This document shows, piece after piece, positions 41,236-48,965 of a stretch of DNA of 64,000 bases. Location of the stretch: the NCBI GenBank assembly GCA_963785755.1, contig CAWAXG010000013.1, forward strand, positions 992,001-1,056,000, in the 5' to 3' direction. Under the pieces are notes generated by a model, which worked only from the letters and a program-made list of their open reading frames with translations, searched no databases and was not told the origin of the DNA. The translations under genes and the position numbers were made by a program. Source of the DNA: JACCXG01 sp963785755. GTDB taxonomy: Bacteria > Acidobacteriota > Vicinamibacteria > Vicinamibacterales > 2-12-FULL-66-21. Within the stretch, counting starts at the first letter, position 1. Every line of letters starts with the position of its first letter.

Positions 41236-42224
41236 CCGTCGAGTGGCTCCGCGGAGTCGCGCCCCGCCAGCAGGTACAACACGGCCATCCGCACCGCGAC
41301 GCCGTTCGAGACCTGCTCGAGGATCACGGAATACGGCCCATCGGCAACCTCGGAATCGATCTCGACGCCGCGGTTCATCGGTCCCGGATGCATCACGATG
41401 ACATCTTCCCTGGCGCGCTTGAGGCGATCGGGCGTGAGCCCGAACAGCGCGAAGTACTCGCGCAGCGACGGGATGAAGTGGCCCTGCATCCGCTCCTGCT
41501 GGATGCGCAGCATCATCACGACATCCGCGCCTTCGATCGCCTCGTCCAGCGACGTCGTCGTCCGGACGCCGAACTGGGCGGCGCCGGGCGGCATCAGCGT
41601 CGCCGGTCCGCAGAGCCAGAGGTGCGCGCCCATGGCGTTCAACAGCAGCACGTTGGAGCGCAGCACCCGGCTGTGGAGAAGGTCCCCCACGATCGCGACC
41701 TTCAACCCGGCGAGCCGTCCTTTGTGCTCGCGGATGGTGAAGGCGTCGAGCAGCGCCTGCGTCGGGTGCTCGTGCATGCCGTCGCCGGCGTTGATCACGG
41801 CCGCGCGGCAGATTCTCGACAGCAGGTTCGGCGCGCCAGACGAGGCGTGTCGGATGACGATCATGTCCGGGGACATCGCCTCGAGATTGCGGACGGTGTC
41901 GACCAGCGTCTCCCCTTTGGTGACGCTCGACGTCGCCGTCGCGATCGAAAGGGTGTCGGCGCTGAGCCGCTTCTCGGCGATCTCGAACGACGTGCGGGTG
42001 CGGGTGCTCGCCTCGAAGAACAGGTTCACGACCGTGCGGCCTCGCAGCGTCGGCACTTTCTTGATCGGCCTGGTGCCGACTTCCTTCATCGCTTCGGCGG
42101 TATCGAGGATCAAGGTGATCTCGGAAGCGTCGAGCCCGGCAATGCCGAGCAGATGCTTGCCCTTGAGGCGCTTGGCGCCCGCCGGGGCAGCGGCGGCGGT
42201 ATCAACAGGCGCGTCCACGTTCAT
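41232..42224 (-). CDS. pyrB: Aspartate carbamoyltransferase catalytic subunit
   Basis: A 330-residue transcarbamylase forming carbamoyl aspartate. The carbamoyl-phosphate loop is FFEASTRTRTSFEIAEKRL; further motifs are GDGMHEHPTQALLDAFTI, LKVAIVGDLLHSRVLRSNV and VMHPGPMNRGVEIDSEVAD. An Ala-rich N-terminal lead of about 20 residues precedes LKGKHLLGIAGLD. Coupled to pyrR by an ATGA overlap. No pyrI regulatory subunit is present. Confidence 0.96.
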   Translation of the reverse strand: MNVDAPVDTAAAAPAGAKRLKGKHLLGIAGLDASEITLILDTAEAMKEVGTRPIKKVPTLRGRTVVNLFFEASTRTRTSFEIAEKRLSADTLSIATATSSVTKGETLVDTVRNLEAMSPDMIVIRHASSGAPNLLSRICRAAVINAGDGMHEHPTQALLDAFTIREHKGRLAGLKVAIVGDLLHSRVLRSNVLLLNAMGAHLWLCGPATLMPPGAAQFGVRTTTSLDEAIEGADVVMMLRIQQERMQGHFIPSLREYFALFGLTPDRLKRAREDVIVMHPGPMNRGVEIDSEVADGPYSVILEQVSNGVAVRMAVLYLLAGRDSAEPLDG

Positions 42225-42757
42225 GCCTCCCCCTCGATGACCACTTCGTCCACGCCGTCGATCTCCTGCAGGCGGACCTGGATGCTCTGCTTGACGGAGG
42301 TCGGCAGATTCTTGCCGACGTAGTCGGCCTTGATCGGCAGCTCGCGATGCCCGCGGTCGACCATGACGACCAGCTGAATGGCGCGGGGCCGCCCGAAGTC
42401 GATGAGCGCATCGAGCGCGGCGCGAACGGTGCGCCCGGTGTAGAGCACATCGTCCACGAGCAGGATCTTGCGGTCGTCGATCGAGAACGGGATCTCGGTG
42501 CGGCGGATGACCGGCTGCGGCCCGACCGCGTTGCGCATCAGGTCGTCGCGATACAGCGTGATGTCGAGCGCACCGGTCGGCACGTCATGGCCGTTGATCT
42601 CCTTGAGCGCGCGCGCGAGCCGCCGGGCGATTGGCACGCCGCGGGTCCTGATCCCGACGAGCGCGAGCTCCCCCGTCCCGCGGTTCCGCTCGAGGATTTC
42701 GTGCGCAATCCGCGTCAGCGCGCGCGACATCCGATCGGCATCCATGACCTCAGGCAT
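42221..42757 (-). CDS. pyrR: PyrR bifunctional pyr operon regulator / uracil phosphoribosyltransferase
   Basis: A 178-residue PRTase-fold RNA-binding regulator. The PRPP loop is ILLVDDVLYTGRTVRAALDAL, with LALVGIRTRGVPIARRLA and the family-typical DITLYRDDL. PyrR binds a leader RNA hairpin when UMP is high and shuts down pyr expression. A matching RNA element lies about 95 nt upstream (42.85 kb). GAGGG seven bases before ATG 42757 supports this start. Confidence 0.95.
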   Translation of the reverse strand: MPEVMDADRMSRALTRIAHEILERNRGTGELALVGIRTRGVPIARRLARALKEINGHDVPTGALDITLYRDDLMRNAVGPQPVIRRTEIPFSIDDRKILLVDDVLYTGRTVRAALDALIDFGRPRAIQLVVMVDRGHRELPIKADYVGKNLPTSVKQSIQVRLQEIDGVDEVVIEGEA

Positions 42758-42849
42758 CGGCGCCCTCGAAAGGAAGCTCGAATCGTGTGCTGTTAGGGGA
42801 ATCGACCGGGCGGCGAGCGCCGGCAGGATTGGATTTGACGGGCGTCACG

Positions 42850-42886
42850 ATCACCTCTTGGCGGCCTCTCGGACCGCGTTAAAGAG
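42850..42886 (-). promoter_or_regulatory. PyrR-binding leader RNA element
   Basis: Read on the minus strand the segment gives CTTTAACGCGGTCCGAGAGG followed by CCGCCAAGAGG. The core GGTCCGAGAGGCC closely follows the PyrR anti-antiterminator consensus (loop with UCCxGxGAGG, bounded by a short stem, GCGG / CCGC here). It lies in the leader of pyrR-pyrB-pyrC. No clear U-run terminator follows, so control might be at translation, as proposed for some high-GC bacteria. Confidence 0.8.
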
Positions 42887-42897
42887 TCAAGGGAGTG

Positions 42898-43232
42898 TAT
42901 CACGTGCCACGTCCTGTGTGCCACGTGCGCACGTGCTGCTCGTGCTACGTGCTGCGTGCTCACGTGCCATGTGCCCACGTGCTACGTGCTACTGCTCACG
43001 TGCTGCGTGCATTCGTGCGGCGTGCTACGTGCCCACGCGCTACGTGCCACGTGCTACGTGCTCGCGTGCGGGCTGCCGGCGTGCTGCGTGAAACGGGCGC
43101 TGACGTGTGAATGCACGTCGCACGTGCAAGCACGTGCGCACGCAGCACGAAAGGCACGTGCGCACGTGAGCACGCAGCACGAATGCACGTGCGCACGTGG
43201 CACGTGACGCATGACGTGGCACGTGACGCGGC
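42898..43232 (+). repeat. ACGTGC word-repeat tract 5 (longest, inverted arms)
   Basis: About 335 nt between the divergent pyrR leader and the 3' end of the phosphatase-like gene. The left arm (42898 to about 43085) has roughly two dozen 7-8 nt units ending in CGTGC. The core is about 43085-43110 (GAAACGGGCGCTGACG). The right arm (about 43112-43232) runs in the GCACGT direction with GCACGTGCGCACGT modules repeated. No open gene is credible inside it. Confidence 0.88.
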
Positions 43233-43236
43233 ACCC

Positions 43237-44961
43237 CTATCGCCTATGCGTCGCGATGAACGCAATCGGCCGTTCGGCGGTGAACGTGGTCGTGAAGAGA
43301 TCCGTGCGGGCAAAGCCGTCCATGTCGCGGCCGATGGGCAGGCCCAGGAAATAGAGCACGGTCGGCGTCACGTCGACGACCGAGCCGCGCGGCAGGCGGC
43401 CGCGCTGGACGTCGGTTCCGTAGGCGACGAGGAACCCGTCCGGCGCGCGTTCGTGCGTGCCGCGAACCACCGGATCGCCCATGATCCGGGCCAGCATTTC
43501 CTTGGCCGGATGCTGCCGCTGCATGCCGAATCCGGCGATCACCAGCAGCAGATCGCCGGGAGCGAGCGCGGCGATCGCCACACCGACGTCGGCGTCGATG
43601 TCAGCGTAGGCCCGTTCGAGCCGCTGCGCGCGGGCGCGCCGGTCGGCATCGTCGCCATCCCTGAACGTGGAAGGACCGTCGTCGTAGTCGCCGTGTCCGG
43701 CAACATCGAGCGCCTGCAACCGGAGGGCAACGACTTGCGCATCCCGGCGCGCGAGCAGATTGCGCGTGGCCAGGCTGTACACACGATCGCGCTGCGCAGC
43801 CAGGGCCTCCGGCGACTCGGGTGGGTCTGCCGCCGCGCCGGAATCGCCGCTGGAGGCGCCCTCCGGCTGACGAGCATCGGCCACGACGTCAACCGGATAC
43901 GCGACGCCCTGATCGAATTCGGCCAGCGAGGCCGGAAGCTCGTGGTACCGGTCAGTGAGGACGAATCCCAACGTGGGCTGGGCGGGATACGTCAGCGGCC
44001 AGCGAACCACCCCCGTTGACAGACCGGCGCCAGACAGGATGTTCCACAGCGGCGGCACCGCCCAGGCGGAGGAGGAGTTCGCGTCGGCTCGAATGGCGCC
44101 AAAGCGCACCAACGCGTGCGAGAAGCAGAGATCCGGCAGCAGATACATCGGCCGCGTATCCCCGCGCGCGAAGTAGAGCGCTGCCGATCGGACGCCGTTC
44201 TTCGCGGGATACATGCCGGTGGCGACCGCCGCCCAGACGGGTCCTGGTTGAGTCGGGCGGACGGTCGCCAGGTACATCGAGGCACCGGACTCGAGCAGTT
44301 TGGAGAAGTTCGGCAGCCGTCCTTCTGCCGATCGCGTGCGGATGTATTCGAGCGATGCCCCGTCGAGCAACAACATCGTGACTCGTGGGCGCGGATCGAC
44401 GAACGTCGTGAGCGGCAGCGGCGGCGACGCGGTCGGCAGGATCGCGACCGCCGGTCCCCGGGCCGCGAGCGGCAGCGCCAGCGAACCGAGCGCCGCCAGC
44501 GCGAACAGCGCGCCGCCAACCCGGCTCCCCCGCCGGCCGGTTGAATAGTGGGCGATGGCGACGACCAGCAGCGCGAGCGCGGCAGCGCTCGTCGCGAGCG
44601 CGCCTGCCAGCATGCGCCTCGCCGCCATCTCCCCCAGCACGGCGCGGAACGCGTTCGCGTTCAACCACATGAGCGCCGCCGCTGTCGCGGCTCCTGCGGC
44701 TGACAGCCAGGCGAGCACGCGCACGCTCGCCCAGCCAGGCGACATCGCGTCCATGCTGAAGAACTCGCGAATGACCAGCAGCACGTAGAACGCGACGGCC
44801 AGGTGCAGACCGTAGAAGAGCGCCAGCGTCACGAACCAGCGCCAGGTCGTGCCGGAGATCAGCGGCACGTGCGGATTGAGCTGGAGCACGAGGACAGTGA
44901 GATACGCCGCGCCCAGTCCGCCGGCGAGGAGCGAGTTCGTGAACATCCGAAGAAAGCGCAC
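43237..44961 (-). CDS. Alkaline phosphatase superfamily membrane protein (type I phosphodiesterase-like)
   Basis: A 574-residue protein with about five N-terminal membrane helices (residues 10-170) and a C-terminal alkaline phosphatase-superfamily domain (about 190-550). The nucleophile region reads VTMLLLDGASLEYI with RLPNFSKLLESGA and TQPGPVWAAVATGMYPAKNGV, as in nucleotide pyrophosphatase/phosphodiesterase proteins. HxD/GH metal ligands appear as LDVAGHGDYDD and GTHERAPDGFLVAYG. Likely hydrolyses phosphodiesters or transfers phospho-groups at the envelope. Start GTG 44961, or ATG 44946. Confidence 0.8.
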   Translation of the reverse strand: MRFLRMFTNSLLAGGLGAAYLTVLVLQLNPHVPLISGTTWRWFVTLALFYGLHLAVAFYVLLVIREFFSMDAMSPGWASVRVLAWLSAAGAATAAALMWLNANAFRAVLGEMAARRMLAGALATSAAALALLVVAIAHYSTGRRGSRVGGALFALAALGSLALPLAARGPAVAILPTASPPLPLTTFVDPRPRVTMLLLDGASLEYIRTRSAEGRLPNFSKLLESGASMYLATVRPTQPGPVWAAVATGMYPAKNGVRSAALYFARGDTRPMYLLPDLCFSHALVRFGAIRADANSSSAWAVPPLWNILSGAGLSTGVVRWPLTYPAQPTLGFVLTDRYHELPASLAEFDQGVAYPVDVVADARQPEGASSGDSGAAADPPESPEALAAQRDRVYSLATRNLLARRDAQVVALRLQALDVAGHGDYDDGPSTFRDGDDADRRARAQRLERAYADIDADVGVAIAALAPGDLLLVIAGFGMQRQHPAKEMLARIMGDPVVRGTHERAPDGFLVAYGTDVQRGRLPRGSVVDVTPTVLYFLGLPIGRDMDGFARTDLFTTTFTAERPIAFIATHRR

Positions 44962-45025
44962 GCGTGTCCTTCAGCCTTTCAGCTTCTGCGCCGCCTCCGC
45001 CCCGGAACGGCCGATTGTCAAAGTG

Positions 45026-45031
45026 TATACT
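45026..45031 (+). promoter_or_regulatory. pyrK -10 box, leaderless configuration
   Basis: TATACT at 45026-45031 with the pyrK ATG at 45038, a 6-nt gap identical to that at hemL. No ribosome-binding site is visible before the ATG. The -35 region has no strong match. Confidence 0.5.
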
Positions 45032-45037
45032 TCGAGC

Positions 45038-45862
45038 ATGCTCGTCGACGTCGACGCCGCCGTGATCGAGAATCGGCGGCTGTCGGAGCACTACAGCGTC
45101 CTCGTCCTGGACGCGCCAGCGATCGCCGCCGCCGCACAGCCCGGACAATTCGTGATGTTGAAGCCGTCGCGCGGGACGGATCCGCTGCTGCGCCGTCCAT
45201 TCTCCGTGTTCGAGGTCCAGCGCAACGCGCGCGGCGAGCGCACCGCGATTTCCATCCTCAACAAGCGCGGCGGCATCGGCACCAGCCTGCTCTACGACGC
45301 CGAGCCCGGGACGACGATCGGGTGCCTCGGACCGCTGGGCCGGCCGTTCGACCCGGTGCGGGCCCCGGCCGAGGCCTGGATGGTTGCGGGGGGCGTCGGC
45401 CTCGCGCCATTCGCCACGCTGGCTGGCGCGCTGCACGAGCTCGGCACGCCGGCGACGCTCTTTTACGGCGCGCGGACGGCCTCGGAGCTGTATTACGTCG
45501 AGCTCTTCGAACAGCTCGGCGTTCACGTCGTGGTGTCAACCGAAGACGGCACCCGCGGCACGCGCGGCCGAATCACCGTCCCACTGGCGGATGCGCTCGA
45601 AAGCGCCAGGGACGACGCCGAGATCAAACTGTACGTCTGCGGTCCCACGCCGATGATGCGGGCCGTCGCGACCCTGGCGGCCGATCACCGCCGCCCCTGC
45701 GACGTGTCGCTCGAACAGGTCATGGGCTGCGGGATGGGCGGATGCTACAGCTGCGTGGTGCTCACCCGCGATCCGGGGGAATCGCCGCATTTCCTGCGTT
45801 CGTGCATCGAGGGTCCCGTGTTCGATTCGCGGCGAATCGTGTGGGAGGCACTCGCCCACTGA
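45038..45862 (+). CDS. pyrK: Dihydroorotate dehydrogenase electron transfer subunit
   Basis: A 274-residue ferredoxin-reductase-type protein carrying FAD and a [2Fe-2S] cluster. It passes electrons from PyrD to NAD+. The FAD site includes RRPFSVFEV and GTSLLYDAEPG; the NAD site WMVAGGVGLAPFATLAG. Cluster cysteines lie in GCGMGGCYSCVVL plus the distal Cys of FLRSCIEGPVF. The ATG is chosen over the longer open frame because residues upstream are not conserved and a -10 box precedes it. It adjoins pyrD, defining a class 1B heterotetramer. Confidence 0.95.
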   Translation: MLVDVDAAVIENRRLSEHYSVLVLDAPAIAAAAQPGQFVMLKPSRGTDPLLRRPFSVFEVQRNARGERTAISILNKRGGIGTSLLYDAEPGTTIGCLGPLGRPFDPVRAPAEAWMVAGGVGLAPFATLAGALHELGTPATLFYGARTASELYYVELFEQLGVHVVVSTEDGTRGTRGRITVPLADALESARDDAEIKLYVCGPTPMMRAVATLAADHRRPCDVSLEQVMGCGMGGCYSCVVLTRDPGESPHFLRSCIEGPVFDSRRIVWEALAH

Positions 45863-45863
45863 T

Positions 45864-46802
45864 ATGGATCTCTCCGTTTCGATCGGCTCCTACCGCCTCG
45901 TCAACCCGCTGATTGCGGCCAGCGGCTGCTTCGGATACGGCGTCGAATACGCCGACGCCGTGGATCTCTCGTCGCTCGGCGGCGTCGCCGTGAAGGGGCT
46001 GTTCCTGAAGGAGCGTGAAGGACATCCGCCGCCGCGGATCGTCGAGACCCCATCCGGCATGCTGAACGCCATCGGCCTCCAGGGCATCGGCGTGCACCGG
46101 TTCATTGCCGAGAAGCTCCCCGAGCTGCGCCGCCGGCGCGCGGCCGTCATCGTGAACATTTGCGGCACGACCCTCGATGAGTACGTCGAGCTCGCGCGGA
46201 TCCTGTCGGATGCGGAGGGGGTCGCCGCGCTCGAGCTCAATATCTCCTGCCCCAACATCAAGGAAGGCGGGATCACCTTCGGATGCAGCCTGACCGGGAC
46301 TTATGCGGTGGTCAGCGCCGTCCGCAAGGTCACGACGCTGCCGGTCATCCCCAAGCTGACGCCGAACGTCACCGACGTCGCGTCGTTCGCGCGCGCGGCT
46401 GAAGAGGCCGGCGCCGACGCGGTGTCGCTGGTCAACACGTTCCTGGCGATGGCGATCGATGTCGAGACCCGCCGGCCGCGGCTGTCGAACATCGTCGGCG
46501 GACTCAGCGGACCCGCGATCCGGCCGATTGCTGTACGGATGGTCTACGAGTGCCGGCAGGCAGTGCGGCTGCCGATCCTCGGCATCGGCGGGATCGCGAA
46601 TGCCACCGACGTGCTCGAGTTCATGATTGCCGGGGCGGCCGCAGTGCAGATCGGCACCGCGAACTTCGTCGACCCGCTGCTCTGGGGATCGGTCCTCGAC
46701 GGCTTGCGTGACTACATGCGGCGCCACGACCTCGTGCGGCTGTCGGAGATCACCGGCACGCTCGACACCTCAAAGGAGGAACACGCGTGGATCAGCTCCT
46801 GA
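45864..46802 (+). CDS. pyrD: Dihydroorotate dehydrogenase (class 1B catalytic subunit)
   Basis: A 312-residue FMN TIM barrel oxidising dihydroorotate to orotate. The catalytic base is Cys129 in LNISCPNIKEGG, characteristic of class 1 enzymes. Other motifs are NPLIAASGCFGYG, GVAVKGLFLKEREGHPPPRIVE and LGIGGIANATDVLEF. It sits one base after the pyrK stop. The C-terminus overlaps the pyrF GTG start by 16 nt. Confidence 0.96.
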   Translation: MDLSVSIGSYRLVNPLIAASGCFGYGVEYADAVDLSSLGGVAVKGLFLKEREGHPPPRIVETPSGMLNAIGLQGIGVHRFIAEKLPELRRRRAAVIVNICGTTLDEYVELARILSDAEGVAALELNISCPNIKEGGITFGCSLTGTYAVVSAVRKVTTLPVIPKLTPNVTDVASFARAAEEAGADAVSLVNTFLAMAIDVETRRPRLSNIVGGLSGPAIRPIAVRMVYECRQAVRLPILGIGGIANATDVLEFMIAGAAAVQIGTANFVDPLLWGSVLDGLRDYMRRHDLVRLSEITGTLDTSKEEHAWISS

Positions 46803-47509
46803 TCGCACTCGATGTTCCGACCGGCGGCGAAGCATTGCGTCTCGCCGATTCGCTGCGCGGCGCCGTGGGCGGCTTCAAGATCGGCAAGCGGCTGTTCACC
46901 GCCGAAGGCCCGGTGATCCTGCGGACGCTGGCCGCGAAAGGCGACCGCGTCTTCCTCGACCTGAAGTATCACGACATTCCGAACACCGTCGCCCAGGCAG
47001 TCGCCGCCGCGACCTCGCTCGGCGCGTGGATGATCAACGTCCATGCATCGGGCGGCCGGCGCATGATGGAAGCTGCGGTCGAAGCCGCCCGCTCGACCGC
47101 CCGCGCCGAAGGCCGGGCGGCACCGCTCGTGATCGCCGTGACCGTCCTGACCAGCATGAATGCCGAGACGCTGGCGGAATCCGGCGTGACCGGGACCGTG
47201 CAAGAGCAGGTGGTGCGGCTGGCCCGCCTCGCGCAGCAGTCTGGCCTCGATGGTGTGGTGGCATCCCCGCAGGAAACTCGGGCTCTGCGCGCGCTGTGCG
47301 GGCCGCAGTTCGCGATCGTCACGCCAGGCATCCGCGGCGGAGCCGCCGACGCGCGCAAGGACGATCAAGAACGGACGATGACGGCGGGGGAAGCGCTCGC
47401 GGCGGGCGCGAGCTATATCGTGGTCGGGCGGCCGATCATCGGCGCACCCGACCCACGTGAAGCTGCGGAACGGATCGGCGAGGAAATCCGCGGGTTTACT
47501 TTGCGGTGA
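46787..47509 (+). CDS. pyrF: Orotidine 5'-phosphate decarboxylase
   Basis: A 240-residue class I OMP decarboxylase giving UMP. It begins LIALDVPTGGEALRLADSL; the catalytic Asp-Lys-Asp array is in VFLDLKYHDIPNTVAQ. TPGIRGG and SYIVVGRPIIGAPDPREAAERI match the phosphate site. The start is a GTG with a strong AAAGGAGG site nine bases upstream, inside pyrD. The 3' end overlaps the convergent lipoprotein gene by 14 nt. Confidence 0.96.
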   Translation: MDQLLIALDVPTGGEALRLADSLRGAVGGFKIGKRLFTAEGPVILRTLAAKGDRVFLDLKYHDIPNTVAQAVAAATSLGAWMINVHASGGRRMMEAAVEAARSTARAEGRAAPLVIAVTVLTSMNAETLAESGVTGTVQEQVVRLARLAQQSGLDGVVASPQETRALRALCGPQFAIVTPGIRGGAADARKDDQERTMTAGEALAAGASYIVVGRPIIGAPDPREAAERIGEEIRGFTLR

Positions 47510-48071
47510 ACAGGAAATGCCCGCGGCGGTTCTGCTGCCAGCAGTTCTCCGATTCTTCCGTGCAGAACGGCGCCTCTTCCCCTTTGCTGACAATCGTCAC
47601 GCGATCGGCCGGGATGCCGAGACTCACCAGGTAATCCCTCGTCGCGCCGGCGCGGCGCTCCGCGAGCGCCAGATTGTACTCGTTGGTGCCGCGCGAGTCG
47701 GCGTGCCCCTCGACCATCACCTTGGTCGACGTCCAGCGTTTCATGTAGTCGACGTTCTTCTGGATCGCCGCGCGTGACTGGGCCGACAGCTCGGTTGAGT
47801 CCAGCGCGAAGAACACATCCGCGAGCAGCCCTTTCTTGTTCAGCTCGTCGAGCGTCATCTTCGCGAAGATCTCGTCCTCGGTGAGCGTTTTCGGCGGATC
47901 CGGTGCGGGTTTTGGAGGCGCTGGCGGTGGAGCCGGCTTCGCCTCCGGGGGCTCTGGCGGCTTCGGCGCCGCGGGGGGCGTCACAGCTGGTGGCTTCCTG
48001 CCGCATGCCCCTCCCGCCAGCGCAATGATCATCATTGCGGCCGTGGCATACACCCGAAAGCTGCGTTTCAT
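47496..48071 (-). CDS. pal: OmpA-domain lipoprotein, Pal-like
   Basis: A 191-residue lipoprotein. The signal peptide ends in the lipobox LAGGAC (Cys about 23). A proline/alanine/lysine-rich linker follows (residues about 25-60), then an OmpA peptidoglycan-binding domain (VFFALDSTELSAQSRAAIQKN, MVEGHADSRGTNEYNLALAERRA, VSKGEEAPFC). This is the layout of Pal, which ties the outer membrane to peptidoglycan with Tol proteins. No tol genes are nearby. ATG 48071 has GGAGAG upstream. Confidence 0.85.
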   Translation of the reverse strand: MKRSFRVYATAAMMIIALAGGACGRKPPAVTPPAAPKPPEPPEAKPAPPPAPPKPAPDPPKTLTEDEIFAKMTLDELNKKGLLADVFFALDSTELSAQSRAAIQKNVDYMKRWTSTKVMVEGHADSRGTNEYNLALAERRAGATRDYLVSLGIPADRVTIVSKGEEAPFCTEESENCWQQNRRGHFLFTAK

Positions 48072-48137
48072 CAATCTCTCCTCTAGAATTGAAGTTGACC
48101 GCCGACATTCTACCGTCGATTTTCAACTCAGCCTTTG

Positions 48138-48875
48138 ATGGATCGCCTTCTCGACGCGACGGCACGCGCGGAACGCCAGCACTTCTGGTTTCACGGCTTC
48201 CGGCGCTTCGTGAGGCCCCTGCTCGCGCAGGCCTCGGCCGGCCGCACCAGCCCCCGCATCCTCGACTGCGGGTGCGGGACCGGGAACAACCTGCGCATGC
48301 TGCGCGAACACGGCCGCGCGTTCGGCATCGATCTCACGTTCAGCGGCCTCGCCTACGCCCGTTCGCAGGGAGAGCGGCTGGTGGCCCGCGCGTCGGCGCT
48401 CACTCTTCCCTTTTCGGCCGACGCCTTCGATCTCGTTACATCCTTCGATGTAATTTACGCTTTCGACGACGAGATGGCGGCCGTGGCCCTGTCCGAGATG
48501 CATCGAGTGCTCGTGCCGGGGGGGCATCTGGTACTCAACGTGGCGGCGCTGCCGATCCTCCGCGGGAATCACTCCGTGTTGGGTGGCGAGGTCCAGCGCT
48601 ACACGAAAACTGGGCTTCGGGCCCACCTGACTGGAGCAGGATTTTCGATCAGACGGCTAACCTATACCAACGCGTCAATCCTGCCCCTTATTGCTGGGGT
48701 ACGGTTCTCTCAGCGACTCCGGGGACACCACGAATCCAGCAGCGAGATGACCGTTCCGTGGCCACCCGTCAATCGGGCGTTGACGGGCCTTCTCGCTGTC
48801 GAGGCTGCGGCGCTCAGAGTCGCCGACATGCCGCTCGGGAGCTCGTTGCTGACGCTCGCGCAAAAAAGCTTATGA
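48138..48875 (+). CDS. Class I SAM-dependent methyltransferase
   Basis: A 245-residue methyltransferase of the UbiE/type 11 kind. The SAM motif I is ILDCGCGTGNNLRML. LPFSADAFDLVTSFDVIYAFDDE corresponds to motif II and LSEMHRVLVPGGHLVLNVAA to motif III. The N-terminal region (ERQHFWFHGFRRFVRPLL) is seen in methyltransferases near glycan or polyprenol genes. The following gene is a GT39-like membrane protein on the other strand. Substrate unknown. ATG at 48138 is used rather than the preceding TTG. Confidence 0.85.
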   Translation: MDRLLDATARAERQHFWFHGFRRFVRPLLAQASAGRTSPRILDCGCGTGNNLRMLREHGRAFGIDLTFSGLAYARSQGERLVARASALTLPFSADAFDLVTSFDVIYAFDDEMAAVALSEMHRVLVPGGHLVLNVAALPILRGNHSVLGGEVQRYTKTGLRAHLTGAGFSIRRLTYTNASILPLIAGVRFSQRLRGHHESSSEMTVPWPPVNRALTGLLAVEAAALRVADMPLGSSLLTLAQKSL

Positions 48876-48965
48876 GTTAATCCCATTTGTGGCGAGTGGA
48901 TAAATTACAGGCTCAAAAGCCCCCGACGGGGCCATGAAGCGCACCCGCCTCACGACCGCTTCGAT

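Noticed and set aside
42898..43232. Possible CRISPR array
   Set aside because: Units are 7-8 nt, variable and shuffled, with no constant repeat of 23-40 nt, no unique spacers and no cas genes.
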